This document shows, one piece after another, positions 1-8,079 of a stretch of 20,099 nt of DNA. Both the position numbers and the translations under genes were made by a program. The DNA is taken from contig JAYUKY010000017.1 in the NCBI GenBank assembly GCA_043764015.1, forward strand, positions 1-20,099, read 5' to 3'. The notes below the pieces were generated by a model, which made no database searches, was not told where the DNA came from, and worked only from the letters and a program-made list of their open reading frames with translations. Origin of the DNA: JANYGM01 sp043764015. Its GTDB lineage: Bacteria; Bacteroidota; Bacteroidia; Cytophagales; Thermonemataceae. Every line of letters starts with the position of its first letter. Positions within the stretch are counted from its first letter, which is position 1.

Positions 1-301
1 TAGGACTGGGTAGATTATATATTCAACTAATTTTAAAAATATCATTATCAGTATTTTAACTAATTTTGAATGTATAAATAATATAGCCTTAGCACTTAAT
101 TTGTTGAATTATGCCATTTGACATTGATATTACAAAAACCCCCTACCTACAAATAGTACAAGCTAATAAGAACGCTTTTTAGCTTTTCTTACATTATTTG
201 TTAGTAATTACTAATTTGAGGGCTAAACTTGTGTCTGTGGACTAGCAGAAGGGTATTTTGTCAAATGAATATTTAAAAATGAGTTTATTGTAGCTATCTA
301 A
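1..301. other. Gene-free left edge of the window
   Basis: I see no convincing coding region on either strand here. The stretch is AT-rich and lies downstream of the last gene of the minus-strand operon. It contains a 14-bp perfect palindrome (ttagtaattactaa, 201-214) and a short run of C (about 140-145), but no GC-stem-plus-T-tract terminator that I could recognise for the operon. The end of the operon transcript is therefore not located. Confidence 0.5.
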
Positions 302-1030
302 TCAACCAAGTTTAGCAAATTTATCTCCAAAAATTTTAATATCATCTTTAAAACTATACAAATGGTAAATAACACTATTTTTATGCCTATTTTTTGATAA
401 AATCAATTCTTGGATTTCTTTATTGGTAAGAATTTTTATTAAATCTATTAAGTCTTGTACACAATAATTATCTTTTATTGCTAAGAAAAGACTTTGTTTT
501 ATGATTTTTGTAATGAAATGTTTGAATAAGGCAATAGCTTTTTTAGAAAAATCAACATTTGAAACATAATCAGTTGGTATATCTCCAAAACCTATAAATG
601 TTGTAACGTCATTTACAATAGCATTTCTACCTATGCTATTTTTATTATTTTGATTTGATTTACACGAAAAACTAAAAAATATTTTATCTTTGAATTGATG
701 TATGTTATTTGAGGTTATAAAAGTGTCATTTTTATAAAAATCTTTATTAAATTCTACTGCATCTGGACTTATAAAATCATTACTTTCAGCAGCACAAGAA
801 CCAAATAAAGCGTCACTACGCCCATGTCCCATAAACAAAATAAATTTTGTATTACTGCACGCAATTTTTATACAATTTGAATGGTCATTATCCGTAAATT
901 TCACTTTATAGCAATGCCAATTACCCGCCAATTGTGTTGTAAGATAGGTATGTATTTTATTCAAAAATTTTGTAGAATATTGCTTATCAGTTGGGTATAT
1001 TGCAAATATTTTAGTCATTTGATAATCCAT
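302..1030 (-). CDS. Caspase/CHAT-like peptidase, candidate effector of the methyltransferase-kinase operon
   Basis: This is a 242-residue protein with no signal peptide or membrane segment, so probably cytoplasmic. After one predicted beta strand comes FILFMGHG, giving a His69-Gly70 motif. A second strand, FFSFSC, ends at Cys123 and is followed by SIGRNAIVNDVTTFIGFGD. This His-Gly ... Ser-Cys order, followed by a Gly-rich strand, is the pattern of clan CD peptidases (caspases, CHAT, gingipain-like), so His69 and Cys123 are the likely catalytic dyad. The family call is from pattern, not from a search. It is the last gene of the operon and overlaps the receiver gene. The listed ATG gives a 20-bp overlap; an internal ATG at 1018-1016 (Met5) gives an 8-bp overlap and is equally plausible. 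In defence systems such peptidases usually act as cell-killing effectors or activate one; that role is inferred here. The C-terminal 90 residues are helical and unassigned. Confidence 0.6.
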   Translation of the reverse strand: MDYQMTKIFAIYPTDKQYSTKFLNKIHTYLTTQLAGNWHCYKVKFTDNDHSNCIKIACSNTKFILFMGHGRSDALFGSCAAESNDFISPDAVEFNKDFYKNDTFITSNNIHQFKDKIFFSFSCKSNQNNKNSIGRNAIVNDVTTFIGFGDIPTDYVSNVDFSKKAIALFKHFITKIIKQSLFLAIKDNYCVQDLIDLIKILTNKEIQELILSKNRHKNSVIYHLYSFKDDIKIFGDKFAKLG

Positions 1031-1703
1031 TTATTTCTGATAGATAAGCTATTATTTGCTCCGCCAGTTCCTTTTTAAATTGATTACTATCATAGGTATC
1101 ATTTTCTAGCTCTTCTGCAATTTCCCCAAAAGTTTTACCCTGATATTTAGGAAACAAATAATTAAATGTATCTTTTTCCCTTTTATGAAACCAAGTTATT
1201 AGTTCTGTTTCAAAATCAAAATTTGCTTCTTCACGGATAGTTTCATACACTTCTTTATCAAAACCATCTCGTTTGATAAATTCAATATTGTAACTCATAA
1301 GTGCAACAAGTTTCTCTTTTTGCTTTTCAAAATCATTATCAGTTTTTAATATGTCAGTTATTACGCCATCAATTTGTGCTGAATAAAGAATAACTTTTGT
1401 TTTCTGTTTGTATTTTAGTTCTCTAATTATTTTGATAATTTCATAACCATTCACAACATCTGCAATTAAATTATAATCACACAATATCATATCAGCCATT
1501 TTAAAATATTTAATATTAATTAAAGCATTTGAAAATGCTTGTTTATCAAAATGGGTATCTTCATTATCTCTTTTTGTATAGTTAGTAGGATTAAGTTCTT
1601 GATATATTAGCTCAAAACCATCATTTTTTAGCGTGTCTTTAATTTTATCTAGTACAATGGTTTGACTCTGTTCATCAACTACTATTATGTATTTTTGTAT
1701 CAT
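1011..1703 (-). CDS. Stand-alone response-regulator receiver (REC) protein
   Basis: This is a 230-residue cytoplasmic protein. Residues 1-150 fit a receiver domain: strand IIVVDE with the acidic pair Asp10-Glu11, phosphoacceptor Asp76 in MILCDYNL, the conserved Ser108 in VILYSA, and Lys144 in IEFIKRD. All residues needed for phosphotransfer are therefore present. The phosphoacceptor is about 20 residues later than usual because of an insertion around residues 35-65. Residues 150-230 form a charged helical tail with no helix-turn-helix that I can recognise, so this is probably not a classical transcription factor. Its ATG directly abuts the TAA of the kinase gene (TAAATG), which implies translational coupling, and its end overlaps the caspase-like gene. 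It is the natural partner of the histidine kinase encoded just upstream, perhaps passing the signal to the peptidase by protein contact. Receiver identity is fairly firm; the output is unknown. Confidence 0.75.
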   Translation of the reverse strand: MIQKYIIVVDEQSQTIVLDKIKDTLKNDGFELIYQELNPTNYTKRDNEDTHFDKQAFSNALINIKYFKMADMILCDYNLIADVVNGYEIIKIIRELKYKQKTKVILYSAQIDGVITDILKTDNDFEKQKEKLVALMSYNIEFIKRDGFDKEVYETIREEANFDFETELITWFHKREKDTFNYLFPKYQGKTFGEIAEELENDTYDSNQFKKELAEQIIAYLSEINGLSND

Positions 1704-4343
1704 TTATTTGAATATGATTTTAAAGTTCATACCTATATTGTTTGTGGGTGTATCTATATAGATGTTGGCGTTCATTTTGGTTAGTGTTTCTCTCACTAAA
1801 TATAGCCCAAACCCTGTTCCTTCTAGTTTTGCAGTATTTCTGAACTTAAAAATATCTTCAGGATTATTGATAAATTTAGCATCTAAGCCATTACCATCAT
1901 CATACAAATTTAATACTCCAGTATTTTCTAAGATAATAAAATCAACCCAAATATTTTTTGCTTTCCATTTTGTTGCATTATCAACCAAATTATCCAAGAT
2001 TAGTGCTAAATCCAGCTTACTACCAATAATTTGAAATTTACTTACTGTTGTAGAAAAATGCACTTTAATATCAAAATTTGTATTTTTGAAGTACCCATCT
2101 ATAAAAGAAGGTAAATTTATTTTTTGTGCATCAGCTTTTTCTAAATCACTTTGTAAAATCAAATCCGTAGCTTTAAGAGATTTTTCATTGTACTGAAAAA
2201 TTTTGTATAATGGTGTTGAAATCAAATCTTTCATTTCTTTGACACTCAACTCTTGCTTATTTAACCCTGTTATGATGCTAGAAACAGCATCTTTAATTTG
2301 CAGATTATTATTTTTTACGTGATGAATCAGAGCATCTGTTTCTGGTGAAGACTGCTTTTTATAAAATTCCGTTTTTAGTTTTTCTAATTCTAAATCTTTT
2401 ACTTTCTCATCTTTTTCTTTTTCTGCTTGTTTCCTTTTGGTTTCTTCTTCTTTTGCTTTTTGTTCTGCTTTTTGTTTTTCTACTTTTAAGTTTTTTATAT
2501 CTTTCTCTAATTTCTCTTTCTCTAATTTATTTTTTTCTATTTGTTTTTTATTTAAATCTTTCTCTGATTTTCCTAATTCTAACTCATTTTTTAGTTCTTC
2601 AATAATTTTAGCTTGTAATTCTAACTCACTTTTATATGCCTGTAATTCCTCAATAGCTTTCGTTGTTGCTTCATTTGTAGTATATTTTGATAAGTCATTT
2701 ATTTGCTTTTCAAGGTCTTTATTTTCAATAGCTTTTTTTAATAGAATACGGCTTAAGGCATCTCCATCAATTTTTTTGTTTCCAAAATCAATAATTAATT
2801 GTTTAAAATCTTTTTCAGTATTTATTTTTTCTTCATTTATTTTACTAAGAATTAAATCTTCATTGATATAAAGCTCTGTTACATTTTCTGTTTTAGCAGA
2901 AATAATTGAATAAATACTTTCATAAACTCTTCTTTTTTTGATTAAATCATCTTCCTTATAAATTAGCTCATCTTCCTTTAATTTGCCTGACATTATTTTT
3001 TTTTCAGTTTCTACATTATTCATACTATTTGGCACACTATCCCAAGACAAACCATCAACGACATATTTTTCAAGCCTTCTAAAAGTTTTTAGAAAATAGC
3101 CATTTTTTTCTGTTAAAAGTCTAAAACTATCATATTTAGCCACACCTTCCCTACTAGAAATAATGTGAAAATCATTATCATCATCAAGTATTTCTATTCT
3201 TCCAACCAAATCTCGTGTTCCTAAAAACCTCGCATAACCTTGCCCTTTTCTATGCTCTAAGCCAAGCCAATCATTATTAATTTCGCCATAAGGAGGTACT
3301 CTAAATCCATTTATAAACAAAAAAATAGAACCATAAGCAAAAGACCTTATGCCAGTTTGCTTTGCAAAAAATGATTTTGTATAGGTATTTAGATAAAAAA
3401 GAGAAATTTTTATATTTTTTAGAAGAGGATAAAACTCATTCTTTTCTTTTACCCAAAATATAATTTCTCCTTTATCTTTTAGTGTGGTGAGAATAATTGT
3501 GCCTTTTTCAATAATTTCGCTTTCAATGCTTGTAGTTTTGAAATCCAGTTTTTCAAAGATAGTATTTTCTATATGACCAATAAATTTACTATGTGCTTCT
3601 TTTTCCTTATTTTCTTTTTGAAATTCTGGTGCATCTAAAGAAATGGTAAAATCATTCTTTTCAAATGCTTGATTAGGGTTAATTAGTTTTTCTAAATATT
3701 TTTTAAGACTAACTAATTTATCAGTATTCCAACTTATATTTCCCACTTTATCCTTGCTTTCTTGTACCCAGTTACTTCTTAATTTAATTATTTCTAATAA
3801 AACGCCATTCTCAAAAACAGGAATATTATTAGTTACTAAATCTTGCTTTGTCAAAAGTTCATAATCTAAATCAATACTTTGTATTTCTTTTTTTGAATCT
3901 TCTATTTCAAATTTTTTCCAATCAATTTTTAACAGAATATAATTATCTGTACCCTTCTTTTTAGCATATAGATTTAGGTATTCTCCCAATCTATCACAAG
4001 AAAATCTACCAACACCTTTCGCTCCTGCCATTCTTCTATTGTGTTGATGACTGTTATTCTTTTTTCCAGAAAAAGCAATATTTAACCATTTTTCTTGAAT
4101 ATCCTCTAAATCCATTCCTATTCCATTATCTTTAATGAAAAGTCTAGATGTTTCTTCAGAAAAAGTATCAACAGTTGCATCATCATTATTTCTCAAATTC
4201 AAATATTCCACTTCTACTTTTTTCGCATCAGCATCAAAAGCATTTTTAACAAGTTCCAAAATAGCAATATTCTCATCATTGATAAGGTCTTTACCAATGA
4301 TGCTTTTGAGTTGAATATTTGTTTTGAAATGTAATTTTTCCAT
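1704..4343 (-). CDS. Dual GHKL protein: MORC/Hsp90-like ATPase, coiled coil, HisKA_2-type histidine kinase
   Basis: This is an 879-residue cytoplasmic protein with two separate Bergerat-fold ATP sites. The N-terminal one resembles MutL/MORC/Hsp90 (HATPase_c_3): ELVKNAFDADA (Glu30, Asn34, Asp37), IKDNGIGMD (Asp72) and AGAKGVGRFSCDRLG (from Ala106). A middle region of about residues 150-450 follows, and then a Lys/Glu-rich coiled coil at about 550-660. The C-terminal unit is a histidine kinase. LIHHVKNNNLQI (His674 in the H-x-V-K-N context) matches the HisKA_2 H-box, NLVDNA holds Asn789 of the N-box, YDDGNG is the G1 box (Asp815), and GTGFGL (842-847) is the G2 box. There is no transmembrane segment, so it should sense something inside the cell. 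It starts 5 bp after the methyltransferase stop and ends flush with the receiver start. I infer that the N-terminal ATPase acts as a DNA clamp or sensor and the C-terminal half phosphorylates the receiver. GHKL ATPases of MORC/MutL type linked to modification genes are known; this dual form is unusual. Confidence 0.85.
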   Translation of the reverse strand: MEKLHFKTNIQLKSIIGKDLINDENIAILELVKNAFDADAKKVEVEYLNLRNNDDATVDTFSEETSRLFIKDNGIGMDLEDIQEKWLNIAFSGKKNNSHQHNRRMAGAKGVGRFSCDRLGEYLNLYAKKKGTDNYILLKIDWKKFEIEDSKKEIQSIDLDYELLTKQDLVTNNIPVFENGVLLEIIKLRSNWVQESKDKVGNISWNTDKLVSLKKYLEKLINPNQAFEKNDFTISLDAPEFQKENKEKEAHSKFIGHIENTIFEKLDFKTTSIESEIIEKGTIILTTLKDKGEIIFWVKEKNEFYPLLKNIKISLFYLNTYTKSFFAKQTGIRSFAYGSIFLFINGFRVPPYGEINNDWLGLEHRKGQGYARFLGTRDLVGRIEILDDDNDFHIISSREGVAKYDSFRLLTEKNGYFLKTFRRLEKYVVDGLSWDSVPNSMNNVETEKKIMSGKLKEDELIYKEDDLIKKRRVYESIYSIISAKTENVTELYINEDLILSKINEEKINTEKDFKQLIIDFGNKKIDGDALSRILLKKAIENKDLEKQINDLSKYTTNEATTKAIEELQAYKSELELQAKIIEELKNELELGKSEKDLNKKQIEKNKLEKEKLEKDIKNLKVEKQKAEQKAKEEETKRKQAEKEKDEKVKDLELEKLKTEFYKKQSSPETDALIHHVKNNNLQIKDAVSSIITGLNKQELSVKEMKDLISTPLYKIFQYNEKSLKATDLILQSDLEKADAQKINLPSFIDGYFKNTNFDIKVHFSTTVSKFQIIGSKLDLALILDNLVDNATKWKAKNIWVDFIILENTGVLNLYDDGNGLDAKFINNPEDIFKFRNTAKLEGTGFGLYLVRETLTKMNANIYIDTPTNNIGMNFKIIFK

Positions 4344-4348
4344 TTGCT

Positions 4349-5563
4349 TTATTTGATGAATTCTTTTAAAATTAAGCCACTTTGTTCTCCAAAAAGTGGT
4401 GGAATAGCATTACCTATTTGAGAATATCTAGGCACTTCTAAAACTCTACGTTTTCCACCTGTGGTATATTTTCCTTGAAATTCATACCAGTCTGGAAATG
4501 ATTGTATCCTTGCATATTCTCTCACCGTAAGTATTCTAGGCTCTGAATAATGAATATAATCATCTGGTAATGTGGTTATTGTGGGGCTTTTCAAATTCCC
4601 ATCAAGCGGAATAATAGTATGTTTTTTGATATTAAAACGCTCTCTAATTTCAGCACCAATATCTTTATTTTTTTTGCAGTTTTCTAAAATCACTTCAAAT
4701 TTTTCAATAATATCAGGTCTGTGTTTTGGAAAACGGTGGCTATCTGCAATTTTATGTGTAATTCCCTCACGCATAAGCGTTTGATAAGGGCTTTGAATAT
4801 CTGCATAAATCCCAGCTTTAAAACTCTTAGTATCAGGTGATTCTTCTAATCCATTTCCTTTTAATAAATCAGAAATAGCATCATTTAGATTGGTTTCTGT
4901 TGTAAGACTTTTATCAGAAAGAAACAAAAATTTGTTTTCTTTAAGTTTAGTAAAAAAACTTAAAGCTAATTCTTGTGAAGCATTTGGTAAGTTTTTTCTA
5001 ACACCAATCAAAATAAAACGTGTTCTTCTTTGCGGAACGCCATAATCTCCAAAATTCACTAAATCTCCTTTCACATGATAACCAGCTTTGTCAAGTGCTG
5101 TAGTAACTTCATCTGAATATCTTTTGCCTTTATCTTTATTTTGTTTAAACTCCATAGTAAAGCCCTTTACATTCTCAAAGAATATAATTTTTGGTTTTAC
5201 TATTTTGATAAAATCAATGTACGAAGTAACCAAACTATTTCGTTTGTCGTGTTCATTTCGTCTTCCAGCCATAGAAAACCCTTGACAAGGTGGTCCACCA
5301 GCTACTAAATCAACTTTTCCTTTTAATTTTCTTAAATCTTTTTTATAGGATTTAACAAATGTATCAATTTCTATACTTGCCTGTGGCAACCAAACTGGCC
5401 ACTCAAAGTGTTTTTTGTTATCAATAAGATTGTGTTTTAGTGTTTTAAAGGCATCAGGACTTTTTTCAATAGCAAACAATCCTTTCCAGCCTGCGTTGTG
5501 CAGTCCTAAAGAAAGTCCGCCACAACCCGCAAACAAATCAATATATGTAGGTTTTTGTTTCAT
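4349..5563 (-). CDS. C5 DNA-cytosine methyltransferase
   Basis: This is a 404-residue enzyme that transfers a methyl group from S-adenosylmethionine to carbon 5 of cytosine in DNA. The family motifs occur in order: motif I DLFAGCGGLSLG (residues 9-20), motif IV GGPPCQGFS with catalytic Cys93, motif VI ENV (Glu130-Val132), motif VIII QRRTR (178-182), and the C-terminal motif X Asn-Ala-Ile-Pro-Pro (NAIPP). Motifs IX and X flank a target-recognition region at roughly 200-330. The recognition sequence cannot be read from the protein. All catalytic motifs look intact and the length is normal. It is the first gene of the four-gene operon, with a -7-like box about 28 bp upstream. No restriction endonuclease gene lies beside it; the neighbours are a GHKL/kinase, a receiver and a caspase-like protein. 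It may mark self DNA for that system. Confidence 0.93.
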   Translation of the reverse strand: MKQKPTYIDLFAGCGGLSLGLHNAGWKGLFAIEKSPDAFKTLKHNLIDNKKHFEWPVWLPQASIEIDTFVKSYKKDLRKLKGKVDLVAGGPPCQGFSMAGRRNEHDKRNSLVTSYIDFIKIVKPKIIFFENVKGFTMEFKQNKDKGKRYSDEVTTALDKAGYHVKGDLVNFGDYGVPQRRTRFILIGVRKNLPNASQELALSFFTKLKENKFLFLSDKSLTTETNLNDAISDLLKGNGLEESPDTKSFKAGIYADIQSPYQTLMREGITHKIADSHRFPKHRPDIIEKFEVILENCKKNKDIGAEIRERFNIKKHTIIPLDGNLKSPTITTLPDDYIHYSEPRILTVREYARIQSFPDWYEFQGKYTTGGKRRVLEVPRYSQIGNAIPPLFGEQSGLILKEFIK

Positions 5564-5590
5564 TATCTTATAAATATGTAGTTATTTACA

Positions 5591-5598
5591 CAAATATA
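5591..5598 (-). promoter_or_regulatory. Candidate -7 box of the methyltransferase operon
   Basis: Read on the minus strand this is TATATTTG, a perfect match to the Bacteroidota TAnnTTTG -7 consensus. It lies about 28 bp before the methyltransferase ATG, which would give a short leader. A TTTTG upstream is only 13 bp away, shorter than usual for a -33 element, so the -33 part is not convincing. Confidence 0.4.
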
Positions 5599-5663
5599 AG
5601 TTTTTTATTCACAAAATAAAAGTGTATTCTGTAATATTTTTGAGTAGTAGCAGCTTATTTTCA

Positions 5664-5707
5664 AAAAACTCCCTCCTCAAAATTTCAACTTTAAGAAGGG
5701 AGTTTTT
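5664..5707 (-). terminator. Rho-independent terminator after aconitase
   Basis: A perfect 11-bp inverted repeat (AAAAACTCCCT at 5664-5674 and AGGGAGTTTTT at 5697-5707) surrounds a 22-nt loop. Read on the minus strand, the second arm ends in a run of six T. It starts 22 bp after the aconitase stop codon and insulates the methyltransferase operon from aconitase transcription. A run of T on the other strand as well means it could work in both directions. Confidence 0.8.
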
Positions 5708-5728
5708 ATGAAAACGCAAAGCTAAATA

Positions 5729-7996
5729 TTAAGCGTTTTTACCTGCTGCAATCAAATTAAGTGCGCCACCAGCTTTAAACCACTCTATTTGTTGTGTGTT
5801 GTAGCTATGTTTTACCTCAAATGCTTCAGAAGTACCATCTTTATGGTTGAGTACAACAACCAAGTTTTTGCCTGCCTCAAAAGACGTAAGTCCAAGAATA
5901 TCAATGCTATCATCTTCTTGAATCTTGTCATAATCAGCATTATTAGCAAAGGTAATGCCTAACATTCCTTGTTTTTTCAGGTTTGTTTCGTGTATGCGGG
6001 CAAAAGATTTCACAAGCACCACACGAACGCCCAAATGACGAGGTTCCATAGCAGCGTGTTCACGTGAAGAGCCTTCACCATAATTATTATCTCCCACCAC
6101 AATAGTGCCCACGCTTTGCGCTTTGTAGGCACGTTGCACCGTTGGCACTTCTCCGTACTCGCCTGTAAGCTGGTTTTTTACAGTATTTGCCTTGTCGTTT
6201 GCGAAATTGATAGCACCAATCAGCATATTATTAGAGATATTATCCAAATGTCCACGGTATTTTAGCCAAGGACCAGCCATAGAAATATGGTCAGTTGTAC
6301 ATTTTCCTTTTGCTTTAATCAGCAGTTTTAAGCCTTTCAAATCCGCTCCTTCCCACGCCAAAAATGGCGCAAGTAACTGCAAACGGTCAGAAGTAGGACT
6401 AACAAGCACTTGTACTTTGCTACCATCTTCCGCAGGTTTCTGATAACCAGCATCTTCTACATCAAAACCTTTTGGTGGAAGTTCCATTCCTGTTGGCTCG
6501 TCAAGTTTTACTTGCTCACCGTTTTCATTAGTAAGAAAATCAGTCAAAGGGTTAAACGTCATTTTACCTGCAATAGCCAAAGCCGTTACAATTTCAGGAG
6601 AAGCCACAAACGAATGTGTATTGGGGTTTCCGTCTGCACGTTTAGAGAAATTCCTGTTAAAAGACGTAATAATAGAGTTTTTCTCTTGTTTTTCTGCGCC
6701 GTGTCTAGCCCATTGTCCAATACAAGGACCACAAGCATTTGCCAAAACCACACCACCAATTTTACCAAAAATAGCTAAAAAACCATCTCTTTCCACCGTA
6801 AAACGCACTAATTCAGAGCCAGGCGTAATGGTATATTCAGAACTTACTTTTAGTTTTTTGTTGATTGCTTGTTGTGCCAAAGATGCAGCACGAGAAATAT
6901 CTTCATACGAAGAATTGGTACACGAGCCAATAAGTCCCACAGAAAGCACTTCTGGCCAACCGTTATCCTTTACAGCTTGCGCTAGTTTTGAGATAGGCCA
7001 AGCCAAATCAGGCGTAAATGGACCATTTACGTGTGGTTCAAGTTCAGAAAGATTTATTTCTATGAGTTGGTCATAATAAGCTGTTGGGTTTTCATAAACG
7101 CCTAAATCTGGGCGTAAATGTTCCCTAATTTTGTCTGCTTCCGCAGAAATATCAGCTCTGTCTGTGGCATCAAGATAGGCTTTCATTTTGTCATCATAAG
7201 CAAAAAGTGAAGTTGTAGCTCCAATTTCTGCTCCCATATTACAAATAGTGCCTTTTCCTGTGCAAGAAAGAGATTCTGCACCTTCTCCAAAATATTCTAC
7301 AATGGCATCAGTACCACCAGAAACAGTCAAAATTCCTGCAACTTTCAAAATAACATCTTTCGCAGAAGACCAACCAGAGAGTTTTCCAGTAAGTTTTACG
7401 CCAATAAGTTTAGGAAATTTCAGTTCCCACGCAAGTCCAGCCATTACATCACAGGCATCAGCACCGCCTACGCCTATGGCAATCATACCCAAACCGCCCG
7501 CATTAGGCGTGTGAGAGTCTGTTCCTATCATCATTCCACCAGGAAAAGCATAGTTTTCTATCACAACTTGGTGAATAATCCCTGCGCCCGCTTTCCAAAA
7601 ACCAATGCCATATTTATCAGAAACAGATGCTAGAAAGTCGTAAACCTCTTTGTTTGAAGTGTTTGCAGTAGCCAAATCAGCCACAGCACCTACTTTTGCC
7701 TGTATCAAATGGTCGCAATGTACGGTAGAAGGCACGGCAACAGTTGGTTTTCCTGCTTGCATAAACTGCAAAAGTGCCATTTGAGCAGTTGCATCTTGCA
7801 TAGCTACTCTATCTGGTGCAAAATCAACGTAATCAATACCACGTTTGAAGTTTTGCAAAGGAAAAGCTGGGTGAAGATGCGAATAAAGGATTTTTTCAGC
7901 AAGTGTGAGCGGATGCCCAACTATGTTGCGTGCTTCATTTATGCGTGTTTCCATACGTGCATAAACGGATTTTATCATTTCTATGTCAAATGCCAT
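5729..7996 (-). CDS. Aconitate hydratase (mitochondrial-type aconitase)
   Basis: This is a 755-residue cytoplasmic 4Fe-4S enzyme of the tricarboxylic acid cycle that isomerises citrate to isocitrate through cis-aconitate. The three cluster ligands are visible: Cys359 in LIGSCTNSSYED, and Cys422 and Cys425 in ACGPCIGQW. Their positions match those of mammalian mitochondrial aconitase almost exactly. Other family signatures include STVHCDHL near residue 98, GTDSHTPNAGG near 160, and GDNNYGEGSSREHAA in the C-terminal swivel domain. Length is typical of the family. The gene is monocistronic by appearance: it has its own promoter upstream, a hairpin terminator after the stop, and different neighbours on either side. 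It is visibly richer in GC than the methyltransferase operon downstream, as expected for a conserved, well-expressed gene. Confidence 0.97.
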   Translation of the reverse strand: MAFDIEMIKSVYARMETRINEARNIVGHPLTLAEKILYSHLHPAFPLQNFKRGIDYVDFAPDRVAMQDATAQMALLQFMQAGKPTVAVPSTVHCDHLIQAKVGAVADLATANTSNKEVYDFLASVSDKYGIGFWKAGAGIIHQVVIENYAFPGGMMIGTDSHTPNAGGLGMIAIGVGGADACDVMAGLAWELKFPKLIGVKLTGKLSGWSSAKDVILKVAGILTVSGGTDAIVEYFGEGAESLSCTGKGTICNMGAEIGATTSLFAYDDKMKAYLDATDRADISAEADKIREHLRPDLGVYENPTAYYDQLIEINLSELEPHVNGPFTPDLAWPISKLAQAVKDNGWPEVLSVGLIGSCTNSSYEDISRAASLAQQAINKKLKVSSEYTITPGSELVRFTVERDGFLAIFGKIGGVVLANACGPCIGQWARHGAEKQEKNSIITSFNRNFSKRADGNPNTHSFVASPEIVTALAIAGKMTFNPLTDFLTNENGEQVKLDEPTGMELPPKGFDVEDAGYQKPAEDGSKVQVLVSPTSDRLQLLAPFLAWEGADLKGLKLLIKAKGKCTTDHISMAGPWLKYRGHLDNISNNMLIGAINFANDKANTVKNQLTGEYGEVPTVQRAYKAQSVGTIVVGDNNYGEGSSREHAAMEPRHLGVRVVLVKSFARIHETNLKKQGMLGITFANNADYDKIQEDDSIDILGLTSFEAGKNLVVVLNHKDGTSEAFEVKHSYNTQQIEWFKAGGALNLIAAGKNA

Positions 7997-8049
7997 AAAA
8001 AATTGGTTTTAGGTTAGATGTAAAACTTATCAGTAAATAAAATATTTTA

Positions 8050-8079
8050 CAAAAATACAAAATTTGACTGATTATCAAA
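8050..8079 (-). promoter_or_regulatory. Aconitase promoter (Bacteroidota type)
   Basis: On the minus strand the sequence reads TTTG, then 18 bp, then TATTTTTG. This matches the Bacteroidota -33/-7 pattern (TTTG and TAnnTTTG with about 19 bp between). It lies about 55 bp before the aconitase start. A TGATTATCA palindrome (8069-8077) overlaps the -33 element and could be a regulator-binding site. Confidence 0.55.

Noticed and set aside
201..214. Palindrome TTAGTAATTACTAA near the left edge
   Set aside because: It is a short, purely AT-rich palindrome that could arise by chance in this composition, with no gene start next to it.
2345..2871. Leu/Phe/Ser-rich plus-strand open frames that look like membrane proteins
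   Set aside because: They are antisense to the Lys/Glu-rich coiled coil of the kinase protein, whose AAA/GAA codons read as TTT/TTC/CTT on the other strand. They have no own promoter or homologous pattern.
302..5563. The operon as a plain copy of Detocs or of a Z1-type MORC modification system
   Set aside because: It shares the phosphorelay idea with Detocs and the methyltransferase-GHKL pair with Z1-type systems. However, I see no TPR-bearing kinase, no second receiver gene, no Z1 helicase and no nuclease, so neither name fits.
6410..7076. Long plus-strand open frames within aconitase
   Set aside because: They are shadows of the strongly conserved aconitase frame and encode no recognisable protein.
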